Positions 1 through 9,471 of a stretch of 64,000 nucleotides of DNA are shown one piece after another (position 1 is the first letter of the stretch; every line of letters starts with the position of its first letter). A model generated the notes under the pieces. That model had not been told where the DNA came from. It saw nothing but the letters and a program-made list of their open reading frames with translations, and made no database searches. Source of the stretch: PALG01 sp964495885 (GTDB lineage Bacteria; Bacteroidota; Bacteroidia; Flavobacteriales; Flavobacteriaceae). The stretch is taken from assembly GCA_964495885.1 (NCBI GenBank), contig CAZBWO010000015.1:23681-87680 (forward strand), written 5' to 3'. Made by a program: the position numbers and the translations under genes.

Positions 1-2
1 TG

Positions 3-842
3 AATGCCGCCTATGATTTTATGAACCAACACGGAATAAGCAGCGTCAAGACTGGCTATGTAGGGAAAATTATTCCGGAAGGAGAATACCATCATGGCCA
101 ATGGATGGTTAATCATTACGAAAAAGTACTCAAAGAAGCCGCAAAGAAAAATATTGCCGTGAATGCCCATGAACCCATTAAAGCGACTGGAAAGCGACGT
201 ACTTACCCCAATGCAATTGCCAGGGAGGGGCTTCGCGGACAGGAATTTAATGCTTGGGCCAGCGATGGTGGAAATCCGCCCAACCACCTACCTACTATTG
301 CCTTTACCCGTATGTTGGCGGGACCCATCGACTTCACCCCTGGGGTGTTCAATATTAAATTTGACGAATACAAAACCAATAACCAAGTCAATACCACCTT
401 AGCCCATCAATTGGCGTTGTATGTTTTGATATACAGTCCGTTACAAATGGCTTGCGACCTCCCAGAACACTATATGAAAGATGGAAAGATACACCCTGCC
501 TTCCAGTTTATTACCGATGTTGGGGTAGACTGGGAAACCTCAAAAGTACTGGATGGTGAAATTGGGGATTTTGTAGTTATTGCCAGAAAGGAAAAAAATA
601 CCGAAAATTGGTTTGTGGGAGGTATTACAAATGAAGAACGCAGGGAAGTAAAGGTGAATTTCGATTTCCTTCCGGAAGGAAAAACATTCCAAGCCATAGT
701 ATATAAAGATGCTGAAGATGCCCATTGGGATACCAATCCGGAAGCCTACGAAATAGAACGCTTTGAAGTTACCAATGTTAGCGATCTTTCCATACTACTT
801 GCTGAAGGTGGAGGGTTTGCACTTAGCATTATGGAAAAATAA
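3..842 (+). CDS. Glycoside hydrolase family 97 (SusB-type alpha-glucosidase), 3' part only
   Basis: The reading frame is open from the window edge, so the true start lies upstream; about 280 C-terminal residues are visible of a family usually near 650-700. GH97 enzymes release glucose from alpha-glucosides in the periplasm. The visible part has the 'KTGYVG' stretch, then 'NAHEP' and, 24 residues further, 'RGQEF'. In SusB the base Glu508 and acid Glu532 are also 24 residues apart in equivalent motifs (family knowledge recalled, not aligned). The Glu in 'HEP' argues for the inverting SusB-like subgroup rather than the retaining Asp-nucleophile subgroup. The C-terminal part is the usual all-beta domain. 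The next gene starts one base after the stop, so this is an upstream member of the sugar operon. Confidence 0.9.
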   Translation, partial: NAAYDFMNQHGISSVKTGYVGKIIPEGEYHHGQWMVNHYEKVLKEAAKKNIAVNAHEPIKATGKRRTYPNAIAREGLRGQEFNAWASDGGNPPNHLPTIAFTRMLAGPIDFTPGVFNIKFDEYKTNNQVNTTLAHQLALYVLIYSPLQMACDLPEHYMKDGKIHPAFQFITDVGVDWETSKVLDGEIGDFVVIARKEKNTENWFVGGITNEERREVKVNFDFLPEGKTFQAIVYKDAEDAHWDTNPEAYEIERFEVTNVSDLSILLAEGGGFALSIMEK

Positions 843-843
843 T

Positions 844-2010
844 ATGAATCAATCCTTTGAAAATATCTCTTCGGAAGCAATTGCCTTGCTACATCAACTC
901 TGTACCCCTAAAGGAATATTGGCGAGTAACATTGAAGCAGAAAACTACAAACGTATTTGGGCAAGGGACAGTATTGTCTGTGGGTTGGCAGGCATATGGC
1001 TAAAAGATGGGGTGATCATGGATGCATTAAAAAATTCCCTCCTAACACTAGCCCAGCATCAACATCCACAGGGAATGATCCCTTCTAATGTTGACCCCAA
1101 AACCCACCATGTTTCCTACGGAAGCCTAGTTGGCCGAATTGATACCAATACTTGGTTTATAGTTGGTAGTTGCCTTTACTTTCAACACACAAATGATGTT
1201 GACACTTGGAAGCTACTGAAACCTACCATTGAAAAATGCAGAAAATTTCTTCAAGCTTCAGAATTCAATGGCAAAGGATGGATTTACACGCCGTTAAGTG
1301 GCAACTGGGCAGATGAATATCCTGTGCACGGATATACCCTTTATGACAATGTACTTAGGCTTTGGGGAGAGCAACTTTGGAAGGAATTAAAGGAGGAACC
1401 CATGCATAATTTATCGGGAGTACTTCAGAAAACGAAAGAGAATTTCTGGCCTTCGGAAGCAACAGATCATTCCATTCGCTATCAAAAAATTCCTTTTGAA
1501 AATTGCCTAGCTCAAGACCCCAAACATTTTCTGGCATTTATACTTCCTGGGGTTTATGACATGCGTTTTGATGCTGCCGGAAATGCATTGGCTCTTTCGT
1601 TGTTTAGTATTGACGAAAAACAAAAAGATACATTATCTGAATTTATAAAAACATTACCCCACCAATTGATTCCTGCTTTTTGGCCTACCATCAACGAACA
1701 GAGCCAAGATTGGTATTTATTGCAGGGGAATTATTCCTATACGTTTAAAAACCATCCGGGCGATTTCCATAATGGAGGTGTTTGGCCGGTGTGGATGGGA
1801 CTCTTTTGCTATGCCCTTTCCAAACAAGGTATGCAAAGTGACGCGGAAGGTATTGTTGCATCATTCTTAAAACAATTACCCAGAGAAGGCCATTGGGAAT
1901 TTCATGAATATTTCAATCCTATTTCTGAAAAATGGGGTGGGAAAACCCAAATGGGATACAGTGCTTCAGGAGTAGTGTTTATGAAATTGGCGATGGAAAT
2001 GAACAAATAG
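844..2010 (+). CDS. (alpha/alpha)6-barrel glycoside hydrolase, glycogen-debranching/GH100-like
   Basis: A 388-residue protein starting one base after the GH97 stop (TAA-T-ATG). The longer upstream frame would overlap GH97 by 80 bases and is rejected. Visible motifs are 'YKRIWARDS' (about residues 36-44), 'NWADEYPVHGYTLYDN' and 'GVWPVWMGLF', with regularly spaced helices. These resemble the (alpha/alpha)6 catalytic fold of amylo-1,6-glucosidase, GH63 and GH100 enzymes; the Asp in 'NWADEY' is a plausible catalytic acid. No signal peptide is seen, so it is probably cytoplasmic. With transporters, trehalase and a sugar kinase downstream, it probably cleaves an imported alpha-glucoside. The exact family and substrate (sucrose, oligosaccharide, glucosylglycerate) cannot be settled from sequence reading. 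Confidence 0.65.
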   Translation: MNQSFENISSEAIALLHQLCTPKGILASNIEAENYKRIWARDSIVCGLAGIWLKDGVIMDALKNSLLTLAQHQHPQGMIPSNVDPKTHHVSYGSLVGRIDTNTWFIVGSCLYFQHTNDVDTWKLLKPTIEKCRKFLQASEFNGKGWIYTPLSGNWADEYPVHGYTLYDNVLRLWGEQLWKELKEEPMHNLSGVLQKTKENFWPSEATDHSIRYQKIPFENCLAQDPKHFLAFILPGVYDMRFDAAGNALALSLFSIDEKQKDTLSEFIKTLPHQLIPAFWPTINEQSQDWYLLQGNYSYTFKNHPGDFHNGGVWPVWMGLFCYALSKQGMQSDAEGIVASFLKQLPREGHWEFHEYFNPISEKWGGKTQMGYSASGVVFMKLAMEMNK

Positions 2011-2016
2011 GCGTTT

Positions 2017-2035
2017 CGATAACGTTTTCGTTATC
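2017..2035. promoter_or_regulatory. LacI-type operator-like palindrome before the sugar transporter
   Basis: CGATAACGTTTTCG (2017-2030) is an imperfect palindrome centred on AACGTT, the usual core of LacI/CcpA-family operators. An overlapping perfect inverted repeat, GATAACG-TTTT-CGTTATC, spans 2018-2035. It begins 7 bases after the glycosidase stop and about 110 bases before the MFS start. No regulator gene is in view. It could instead be a weak hairpin between genes. Confidence 0.4.
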
Positions 2036-2142
2036 AAATCCTAAAAATCCTTTTGCAAAAAATCATTTTTTGTCAAAAAATATAGATATTACAGTACGAA
2101 TCCCGCAAAGGATGCTACTAACGCCAATTAAAATCTTCTCCT

Positions 2143-3669
2143 ATGATTAAAAAACCACAGTTGTCATTTTGGCAAATTTGGAATATGAACGTGGGGTTTT
2201 TCGGAATCCAGTTCAGCTTTGGACTTCAACAAAGTGCCGTTAATCCAATCTTTGAGTACTTAGGCGCCCATCACCAGGAATTACCATTATTGAACTTAGC
2301 AGGCCCAGTCACCGGGCTATTGATTCAACCCATCATTGGGGCTATTTCAGATAAGACATGGTCTAATAAATGGGGACGGCGGAAACCTTTCTTTTTAATT
2401 GGTGCCATCTTGGCCAGTTTGTGTTTGTTTGCCTTTCCGTATAGCTCCACTCTATGGTTTGCAGTTGGACTGCTTTGGATTTTAGATGCCGCCAACAATA
2501 CAGCCATGGAGCCCTACAGGGCATTTGTTGGGGATAAATTACCCAACAAGCAATTAACCTTCGGATATCAAATGCAAAGTTTATTTGTAGGTGCCGGGAT
2601 TACTATCGCCAACTTTTCTTTGTTTTTATTTCAGGACTGGTTTAGTGTTCCTGCGGAAGGTGCTGAAGCTGCAATTGGAATTCCAAAATGGGTCTATTAT
2701 TCGTTCTTTTTGGGAGCCTTCGCCTCCATTGCAACCGTATTGTGGTCTATCCTAAAAACACCTGAAATACCTCCAACCGATGAAGAACTTCAGGAAATCA
2801 AGGAATTTAACCGCGGGAAACCACACCCGCTTATACAGGTTTTCAGCGCACTCATTGTTGTGCTTTCTGCCCCTATAGGACTTGGCCTTGCCATAGCATA
2901 TTTCATTCCGTATTTGTTTGAAAACTATAATTTACTGGTAATCATTATGCTGGTCATTGCATTTATATGGCTTTTCTTTTTGTACAAGCTCATCAAAAAC
3001 AATCCCAACAATGCCTCCATTAAAAAGTTCGGGGATTTATTGATGCCGCTCATGGAGGCTTCCGAAGCCATTAAGGACATGCCTAAATTCATGTGGAAAT
3101 TAGCTGCAGTCTATTTCTTTCAATGGTATGCATTGTTTATCTATTGGCAATTTATATCCCCTATGCTGAAAACATCGGTGCCAGGTATGACGGCAGATGA
3201 AGCCTTGGCACAGGTTGGACTTATGAATGGTACCTACAACTTTGTAACTATGATTATTGCCCTCGCACTGGTACCCATTGCTAAAAAATATGGTTCTAAA
3301 AATGTTTATGTAATTAGCTTATTACTCACTGGAATTGGAATGCTCTCCATGCCCTATATCACCAATGAATGGCTACTCTTGGCGCCAATGGTACTTTTTG
3401 GAATTGGCTGGGCGGCCATGATGGGAATTCCGTATGCCATGGTATCCAAAGTGATTCCCTCAGACCGAAGAGGAGTGTATATGGGTATTGTAAACATGAT
3501 GATTGTAATTCCCATGTTGATACAAACGGTCTCGTTTGGACCTATCATAGAACATGTATTAGACAATAATGCCATTAATGCCATTTTGTTTGGCGGTGCG
3601 TTTTTTATAATTGCAGGTCTTTTGGCAATGCGCCTTGGCACCAGCGTCTCTAAAAATGTGGAGTTATGA
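2143..3669 (+). CDS. MFS disaccharide transporter, SLC45/sucrose-permease-like
   Basis: A 508-residue polytopic membrane protein. The N-terminal 'FGIQFSFGLQQSAVNPIFEYLG' region, the 'GPVTGLLIQPIIGAISD' helix and the loop-2 motif 'SNKWGRRKPF' (about residues 70-80) are typical of the GPH/SLC45 group that moves sucrose, maltose or related alpha-glucosides with protons across the inner membrane. About 12 hydrophobic segments are visible, with a longer cytoplasmic loop near residues 205-230. It precedes a second, unrelated MFS gene with an ATGA overlap. The substrate is inferred from the family and from the GH97/trehalase neighbours. Confidence 0.85.
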   Translation: MIKKPQLSFWQIWNMNVGFFGIQFSFGLQQSAVNPIFEYLGAHHQELPLLNLAGPVTGLLIQPIIGAISDKTWSNKWGRRKPFFLIGAILASLCLFAFPYSSTLWFAVGLLWILDAANNTAMEPYRAFVGDKLPNKQLTFGYQMQSLFVGAGITIANFSLFLFQDWFSVPAEGAEAAIGIPKWVYYSFFLGAFASIATVLWSILKTPEIPPTDEELQEIKEFNRGKPHPLIQVFSALIVVLSAPIGLGLAIAYFIPYLFENYNLLVIIMLVIAFIWLFFLYKLIKNNPNNASIKKFGDLLMPLMEASEAIKDMPKFMWKLAAVYFFQWYALFIYWQFISPMLKTSVPGMTADEALAQVGLMNGTYNFVTMIIALALVPIAKKYGSKNVYVISLLLTGIGMLSMPYITNEWLLLAPMVLFGIGWAAMMGIPYAMVSKVIPSDRRGVYMGIVNMMIVIPMLIQTVSFGPIIEHVLDNNAINAILFGGAFFIIAGLLAMRLGTSVSKNVEL

Positions 3670-4898
3670 AGCATCTAGGAATAAAATTATCGTTATACAT
3701 TAACTATTTTGTCTTTGCTATTCTTTTAAATAGTGTTGGAATTGTTATTTCAAAATCCATCAATGTTTTTAAAGTTACAGAATCCAGTGCCTCAATTCTG
3801 GAAGCATTTAAAGACTTACCTATTGCAGTAGTATCATTCCTTGTAGCCTCTTTTTTACCTCGCTTCGGATACAAAAAAGCGATGTTAGTAGGATTGCTAA
3901 TTGTATTTTTTGGGTGCATAGGGATGTATTTTGGAAACAGCTTTGACGCTGCAAAAATTTTGTTTCTCACTGTTGGAGTAAGTTTTGCCTTGATAAAGAT
4001 TTCAGTGTATAGTCTTATTGGAGTCGTCACCGAAACTCCCGAGGAGCATTCTGCGTTAATGAGTTCTATAGAAGGTTTCTTCATGGTAGGGATTGCTTCC
4101 GCCTATTTTCTGTTTCCAGTTTTCTTTAGTGATACAGACGAAAATGCATGGCTGGGAGTATATCCAGTACTTTGTGGACTTATAGCGCTTTCCTTTCTCT
4201 TTTTGCTATTTTCTAAAATTGATATTCCCTATGAGGCTGCTGGAAGTAACATCATGGAAGATGTCAAAAATTCATTTGGGCTTCTAGCGATGCCTTTGGT
4301 TCTTGTCTTCATCCTTTCAGCATTCTTTTTTGTAATGATTGAACAAGGAGTGATGACTTGGCTCCCACATTTCAATCAGAAAATATTTGCTTTTGATGAA
4401 AAGCTTAGTGTAAATATGGCGGCAATCCTTGCAATATCACTGGCTTTAGGAAGATTTATTGCAGGATGGGCCTCCAAAAAAATTAATTGGTCTGTGATTA
4501 TTGTGGTATGCTCTTTAATTGCCGTAGGAATTCTTTTGGCTGTACTACCGCAATTAAAACCAGATGGTAATGCAACAGTTATCAATTCACTAGGTGACGT
4601 ACCCTTCCTTGGTTTTGTACTCCCCCTAATTGGTTTGTTCATTGCTCCTATTTATCCTTTATTAAATTCTACTGTATTAAGTCACCTTCCCAAACGACTT
4701 CATTCTCCTATGAGCGGACTTATCATTATATTTTCTGCTCTAGGGGGAACTATAGGATCTAGGATTGTTGGAACATTGTTTGAAGAAATTGGAGGTGTAA
4801 AAGCCTTTTATTTCTTAATTATCCCTATCGGATTATTAATCATATCTGTTATCATTATAAGAAGGTTAATTAAAAAGCAAAGTGAAAGTACACATTAA
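3666..4898 (+). CDS. MFS transporter, FHS/FucP-like hexose permease
   Basis: A 410-residue MFS protein whose ATG overlaps the preceding stop by four bases (ATGA), indicating translational coupling. About 12 membrane helices are visible. It lacks the RWGRR motif of the upstream permease. The layout, with 'FLPRFGYKKAMLVGLL' early, 'MMSSIEGFFMVG'-like helix 5 and the late 'LPKRLHSPMSGLII', resembles the fucose/glucose:H+ symporter group. Having two permeases of different subfamilies in one operon suggests one carries the disaccharide and one a monosaccharide product, but this is inference. Its 3' end overlaps the trehalase start by 17 bases. Confidence 0.75.
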   Translation: MKHLGIKLSLYINYFVFAILLNSVGIVISKSINVFKVTESSASILEAFKDLPIAVVSFLVASFLPRFGYKKAMLVGLLIVFFGCIGMYFGNSFDAAKILFLTVGVSFALIKISVYSLIGVVTETPEEHSALMSSIEGFFMVGIASAYFLFPVFFSDTDENAWLGVYPVLCGLIALSFLFLLFSKIDIPYEAAGSNIMEDVKNSFGLLAMPLVLVFILSAFFFVMIEQGVMTWLPHFNQKIFAFDEKLSVNMAAILAISLALGRFIAGWASKKINWSVIIVVCSLIAVGILLAVLPQLKPDGNATVINSLGDVPFLGFVLPLIGLFIAPIYPLLNSTVLSHLPKRLHSPMSGLIIIFSALGGTIGSRIVGTLFEEIGGVKAFYFLIIPIGLLIISVIIIRRLIKKQSESTH

Positions 4899-6744
4899 AT
4901 CTACTCTTAATGATTTATTAGCACAGGAAGATACCGATGGCGACAAAAAAATCACCATTGAGGATCAAGGTCCAAAATGCTTTCTGCTGAAAGATCTCAA
5001 TGGGCAAACCCATGAAATAAAAGGCACCTACCATCTTTCCAACTTGTTACAGGAACTGGTCTTAGCAATGCAAGAAGGAAAGGAAACTGCCCAAATCCCC
5101 CTATCCCATATCGAAGAAGCCCCTACCCAACGCATTTCCAGAATGATTAGGGATTATTTTTGGGACGGCCTCACACGTACTATGGATGAAGAAGGGATTG
5201 AAGCTTTGCTTCGGGATACCAAAAATGAAACCCTTGAAGCCGAAACAACCCTTCGGGTTTATGTCCCACATCAAGACAGCCTCGCACTTGACTATTACCA
5301 GCAACTCCAAAAAAAACTACCATTGGAGGTGATTCAGCTTCCCAAAGAAATTAGTCCGCAATACGTTAAAAATATCAATGAACAATCCGGAATTCTTTCT
5401 TTGCGGCTTTCCAAAAAAAATGAAACCATTAAAGGGGAGCCTTTTGTAGTCCCGGGCGGAAGATTTAATGAAATGTACGGTTGGGATAGCTACTTTGAAG
5501 CGGTTGGATTGCTTTTGGATAATCGTACCGATTTAGCCATTGGGATGGCCAATAATTTTCAGTATGAAATTGAATACTACGGAAAAATACTCAACGCCAA
5601 CCGTTCGTATTACCTCACCCGAACCCAACCTCCATTCTATAGCAGTTTGATTCGGGAAATTTTTGAAATTACCAATGACAAGGATTGGTTGGTTTCTCAT
5701 CTAAAAACAGCGATCAAAGAATATGAAACGGTGTGGATGATTTCCGAAAAAAGACTTGCTCCCAACGGACTTAATCGTTATTTAGCCGAAGGAATTGGAC
5801 AGCCGCCAGAAGCCGAAGCGGGACACTTTCATCATGAAATTAGTGCCTATGCAGAAAAGGAAAACATGACTGTCCAGGAATACGAAGAGATGTACCGAAA
5901 TGACGAAATCCAAAACGAAGCTTTGGATCATTATTTTATCCATGACCGAAGTGTTCGCGAGTCTGGGCATGACACCAGCTACCGTTTGGAAGGGATCTGT
6001 GCCCATTTAAATGTAGTAGAATTAAATGCCTTCCTATACAAATATGAAACAGATTTCGCTCACCTCATCCAAACCATTTTTGGAGACGAATTCAATATGG
6101 ATGGCAAGTTGTATACTTCCAATTATTGGATGAAAAAAGCAGCCCATAGAAAATCCCTCGTAAATGATTTATTATGGGATGAAGAAAAAGGGCTTTATTT
6201 CGATTTTAATTTTGAGGAAGGGCAACGCACCAATTTTGTTTCAGCAACTACCTTTACACCTTTATGGGCAGGTATGGCTTCCGAAGCACAAGCAAAAAAA
6301 CTGGTGCGAAATGCGTTACCCCTTTTAAAAGAAAAGGGCGGAATTGCTTCCTGCACTGAAGATAGCAGAGGCCCAATTGAAAAAAACAGACCCCAAAAAC
6401 AATGGGATTACCCCAATGGCTGGGCACCACACCAAATGATGATTTGGCGAGGTTTGAAAAACTACGGATTTGAAGAAGAAAGCCAAGAACTGGTCTATAG
6501 ATGGCTCTACATGATTACCAAAAATGCTGTGGATTATAATGGTACGATTCCGGAAAAATATGATGTAGTGAGTGCCACTCACAAAGTTTTTGCAGAATAC
6601 GGAAATGTAGGGACCGATTTTCAGTATATTACCAAAGAAGGATTTGGATGGATGAATGCTTCATTTCAATACGGACTTTCACTGCTTCCGAATTTATTTA
6701 TTTCAAAATTAGATCAACTTATACCGCCAAATCAGCTTTTTTAA
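4882..6744 (+). CDS. Alpha,alpha-trehalase, GH37, neutral-trehalase-like with Ca2+-binding N-terminus
   Basis: A 620-residue protein that hydrolyses trehalose to two glucose. Both GH37 signatures are present: 'PGGRFNEMYGWDSYF' (191-205) and 'QWDYPNGWAP' (about residue 500). 'RESGHDTSYR' (near 365) holds the expected catalytic Asp. The N-terminus carries an EF-hand-like loop 'DTDGDKKITIED' (17-28) followed by GPK, as in the Ca2+-binding domain of fungal neutral trehalases, which is unusual beside periplasmic bacterial TreA. There is no signal peptide, so it is probably cytoplasmic. The start is GTG at 4882 inside the previous gene; the next ATG is past the conserved Ca2+ motif, so GTG is preferred. 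The kinase gene follows directly (TAAATG). Confidence 0.9.
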   Translation: MKVHIKSTLNDLLAQEDTDGDKKITIEDQGPKCFLLKDLNGQTHEIKGTYHLSNLLQELVLAMQEGKETAQIPLSHIEEAPTQRISRMIRDYFWDGLTRTMDEEGIEALLRDTKNETLEAETTLRVYVPHQDSLALDYYQQLQKKLPLEVIQLPKEISPQYVKNINEQSGILSLRLSKKNETIKGEPFVVPGGRFNEMYGWDSYFEAVGLLLDNRTDLAIGMANNFQYEIEYYGKILNANRSYYLTRTQPPFYSSLIREIFEITNDKDWLVSHLKTAIKEYETVWMISEKRLAPNGLNRYLAEGIGQPPEAEAGHFHHEISAYAEKENMTVQEYEEMYRNDEIQNEALDHYFIHDRSVRESGHDTSYRLEGICAHLNVVELNAFLYKYETDFAHLIQTIFGDEFNMDGKLYTSNYWMKKAAHRKSLVNDLLWDEEKGLYFDFNFEEGQRTNFVSATTFTPLWAGMASEAQAKKLVRNALPLLKEKGGIASCTEDSRGPIEKNRPQKQWDYPNGWAPHQMMIWRGLKNYGFEEESQELVYRWLYMITKNAVDYNGTIPEKYDVVSATHKVFAEYGNVGTDFQYITKEGFGWMNASFQYGLSLLPNLFISKLDQLIPPNQLF

Positions 6745-7686
6745 ATGAGCCAAACATCAAAAATAGATATTGTATGTGTAGGAGAAATCCTTATCGATTT
6801 TATTGGGGAACAAGTAGAACAACCCATTAAATACACCAAGGATTACCACAGATATCTTGGCGGTAGCCCAACCAATGTCGCAATGAATCTTTCGCGATTG
6901 GGACTGGCAGTACAAATGGTTGCCACCGTAGGAGAAGACGGTTTTGGGGATTATATTAAAAAAAGACTTGAAGAGGCAGAGATCCTTACAAATTATCTGG
7001 TAGAGCATCCCGAAAAACCAACTACGGTTATTTTTGTAAATCGTACCCAGAACACCCCAGAGTTCATTGCTTTTAGAGGAGCTGATACAGAGATACATCC
7101 TATTCAGCTTACTGAGGAATTACTGAAAAATTCCAAAATTTTTCATACTACTTGTTTTGCCCTAAGCAAAAAACCTGCCCGAAATACTATTCTGGAAGGT
7201 GCTAAAAAGGCCTTTGAGTTAGGATGTCAATTAAGCATTGATTTAAATTATTCTGAAAAAATATGGCCCAATCAAATCAAGGCCAGGGAAGCCATTGAAA
7301 CCTATTGCAGCTATGAACCCTTGGTGAAAATAAGTCAGGATGATGTAGATAGGCTTTTCGGAAAAGGTCTTTCACATGAAGAGGTTTTCGAACGATTGCA
7401 TGGATTTGGCGCCAAAGTTATTTGTTTCACCCTTGGAAGTAAAGGTGCCAAGCTAAGTGAAAAAGGAAAGCCTGTCATTAGTCTTTCAGCGATGAAGGTT
7501 GAAAAAATCATGGATGCAACAGGAGCAGGAGATGCTTTTTGGAGCGGATTTCTATTTGCATACCTAAAAGGAAAATCTAATGAAAAATGTATGGAAGCCG
7601 CCCTACAAATGGCAGCCATTAAACTACAAAATGTTGGCAGGATCCCAGATTATGCCGATGTGATTTCTAAGGTTTTAGGTATTTAG
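6745..7686 (+). CDS. PfkB-family sugar kinase (fructokinase-like)
   Basis: A 313-residue kinase with the PfkB N-terminal signature around 'YLGGSPTNVAMNLSRLG' (about 36-52) and the C-terminal ATP-site motif 'DATGAGDAFWSGF' containing the catalytic Asp. These enzymes phosphorylate fructose, 2-keto-3-deoxygluconate or similar sugars at the expense of ATP. The ATG abuts the trehalase TAA with no gap, so it is the last gene of the alpha-glucoside operon. A fructokinase would fit a sucrose-like substrate for the first permease. It converges on the symporter gene with a 6-base gap and no obvious terminator. Confidence 0.85.
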   Translation: MSQTSKIDIVCVGEILIDFIGEQVEQPIKYTKDYHRYLGGSPTNVAMNLSRLGLAVQMVATVGEDGFGDYIKKRLEEAEILTNYLVEHPEKPTTVIFVNRTQNTPEFIAFRGADTEIHPIQLTEELLKNSKIFHTTCFALSKKPARNTILEGAKKAFELGCQLSIDLNYSEKIWPNQIKAREAIETYCSYEPLVKISQDDVDRLFGKGLSHEEVFERLHGFGAKVICFTLGSKGAKLSEKGKPVISLSAMKVEKIMDATGAGDAFWSGFLFAYLKGKSNEKCMEAALQMAAIKLQNVGRIPDYADVISKVLGI

Positions 7687-7692
7687 TAATCC

Positions 7693-9366
7693 TTATCTAA
7701 AAACCCACCACAGTATTAATACCGCAATAATAATTAGCACCGTAAGGAAAAATTCCTTGGTTTTGAATAGTTCCTTACGCTCCTTACTTTTGTAATTGTA
7801 CACCAAATTGGGCTCCAATGTTTTGGAAGAAGCCTGTGTGGTAAGGCTTACCAACACCATAATACTTATGCTCACTACAAAAAGGAAAATAGCATAGTGC
7901 AGGAAGTTCATATACACGAGCGTGCCTAGTAAGGAAGATTCTGAAATAACCAATCCACCCTCCTGACTCATATATTCCAGTGCCAAACGACCAATCCCTA
8001 AAATAAAACCGGTCCATAATGCAGCCAAAGCACCTTTACTGTTGATTTTTTTATAGAAAATACCTAAAAGGAAAGCTGCTGCAATTGGAGGCGAAATATA
8101 GGCCTGCACACTCTGAAGGTATTTATAAATCCCTCCACCTTCAGTTAGTTTTTGCATAAGTGGGATCCATGCCAATCCAACAATAACCAATACAACAGTT
8201 GCAATACGACCAATGTTCACCAATTCCCTTTCGGAAGCCTGAGGCCGCCATTGTTTATAAAAATCAAAAGTAAACAAGGTAGAGGTACTATTAAACACAC
8301 TAGAAAGCGAACTCATCAATGCTGCAAGAAAACCTGCAACAACCAATCCTTTAATCCCAACTGGCATAACCCGCAAAATCATCGCAGGCAGTGCTGCATC
8401 AGTAGTGGTTTTAATTTCTCCAGTGATAGGATTTTCAATAGTAAACATTTCAGGGAATTCTGTTACAGACAAAGCATAGGCGATAATCCCAGGGATTATA
8501 AAAATAAAGAGCGGTAATAATTTTAAAAATCCACCAAAAATAGTTCCTCGTCTCGCAGTTTCAATATTCTTTGCTGAAAGTACCCGTTGTACAATAAACT
8601 GATCTGTACACCAATACCAAATACCTAAAATAGGCGCTCCCAAAAGTACCCCCGTCCATGGGTATTCCTTATTCCTCCATAGACTCATAAATGTTTCGGG
8701 TTCTGGTGCATTATCTTGTATCGCCACCAATACCTGATCCCAACCACCTATGGCTTCCAAACCAAAATAAGTAGCTGCTATTCCACCTAAAATAAATACT
8801 AAGGCCTGAATCATATCGGTATAGATAACCGCTTTCAATCCTCCAAAAACCGTATAAAGCCCTGTTGCTAATACGGTAATAATGGCGCCAGTCCAAAAAG
8901 GAATTCCCAATAGTACCTCAAAGACCAACGCACCTGCAAAAATGGTAAAAGAGATTTTGGTCAAAACGTAAGAAATAATGGAAATCAGTGAAAGGTAGGT
9001 TCGCGCTCCTTTATTGTAGCGTTTTTCTAAGAATTCTGGCATTGTAAATACGCCACTTTTGATATAAAAAGGGACAAATACCCAACCCAGTAATAATAAA
9101 ATAAGTGCTGCCAGAATTTCAAATTGTGCCTCTGGGAATGCCCCACGGGCTCCCGCTCCAGACAAACCAATGAGGTGCTCAGAGCCAATATTACTCGCAA
9201 ATAAAGACGCCCCAATGGCAAACCAACCTAGGTTCCTTCCACCTAAAAAATAATTGGAAGAGTCTGCTCCCGCTTTTTCCTTTTTGGTCACATACCAAGC
9301 AATGGCAAATACCAACAAAAAATAGCCTGCAATAATGATAAAGTCTAAGAGATGGAGATGGTCCAT
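7693..9366 (-). CDS. Sodium/sugar symporter, SLC5 (SglT-like)
   Basis: A 557-residue sodium:solute symporter with about 14 hydrophobic helices. Diagnostic stretches include 'YFLGGRNLGWFAIGASLFASNIGSEHLIGLSGAGA' near the N-terminus (read in pieces: GGR, ASNIGSEH), 'YTVFGGLKAVIYTDMIQ' and 'WYWCTDQFIVQRVLSAKN', all typical of vSGLT-type Na+/glucose-galactose transporters. It runs opposite to the sugar operon and shares its 3' end region. It would import glucose or galactose released in the periplasm by enzymes such as GH97. The start ATG follows an AT-rich 105-base gap shared with the divergent DUF481 gene. Confidence 0.9.
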   Translation of the reverse strand: MDHLHLLDFIIIAGYFLLVFAIAWYVTKKEKAGADSSNYFLGGRNLGWFAIGASLFASNIGSEHLIGLSGAGARGAFPEAQFEILAALILLLLGWVFVPFYIKSGVFTMPEFLEKRYNKGARTYLSLISIISYVLTKISFTIFAGALVFEVLLGIPFWTGAIITVLATGLYTVFGGLKAVIYTDMIQALVFILGGIAATYFGLEAIGGWDQVLVAIQDNAPEPETFMSLWRNKEYPWTGVLLGAPILGIWYWCTDQFIVQRVLSAKNIETARRGTIFGGFLKLLPLFIFIIPGIIAYALSVTEFPEMFTIENPITGEIKTTTDAALPAMILRVMPVGIKGLVVAGFLAALMSSLSSVFNSTSTLFTFDFYKQWRPQASERELVNIGRIATVVLVIVGLAWIPLMQKLTEGGGIYKYLQSVQAYISPPIAAAFLLGIFYKKINSKGALAALWTGFILGIGRLALEYMSQEGGLVISESSLLGTLVYMNFLHYAIFLFVVSISIMVLVSLTTQASSKTLEPNLVYNYKSKERKELFKTKEFFLTVLIIIAVLILWWVFR

Positions 9367-9471
9367 AAGTATATTTTTTGGTCGTTAATTGATTTCTAAA
9401 AGTAGAAAAATTAATCCACTTCCCCAGCACTGAAAAACTTTTAGTTATTTTTAGGTCATTAAACCATTTTC

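Noticed and set aside
763..843. Upstream extension of the second glycosidase into GH97
   Set aside because: The extension is translated GH97 sequence in another frame; the ATG one base after the GH97 stop begins the conserved protein.
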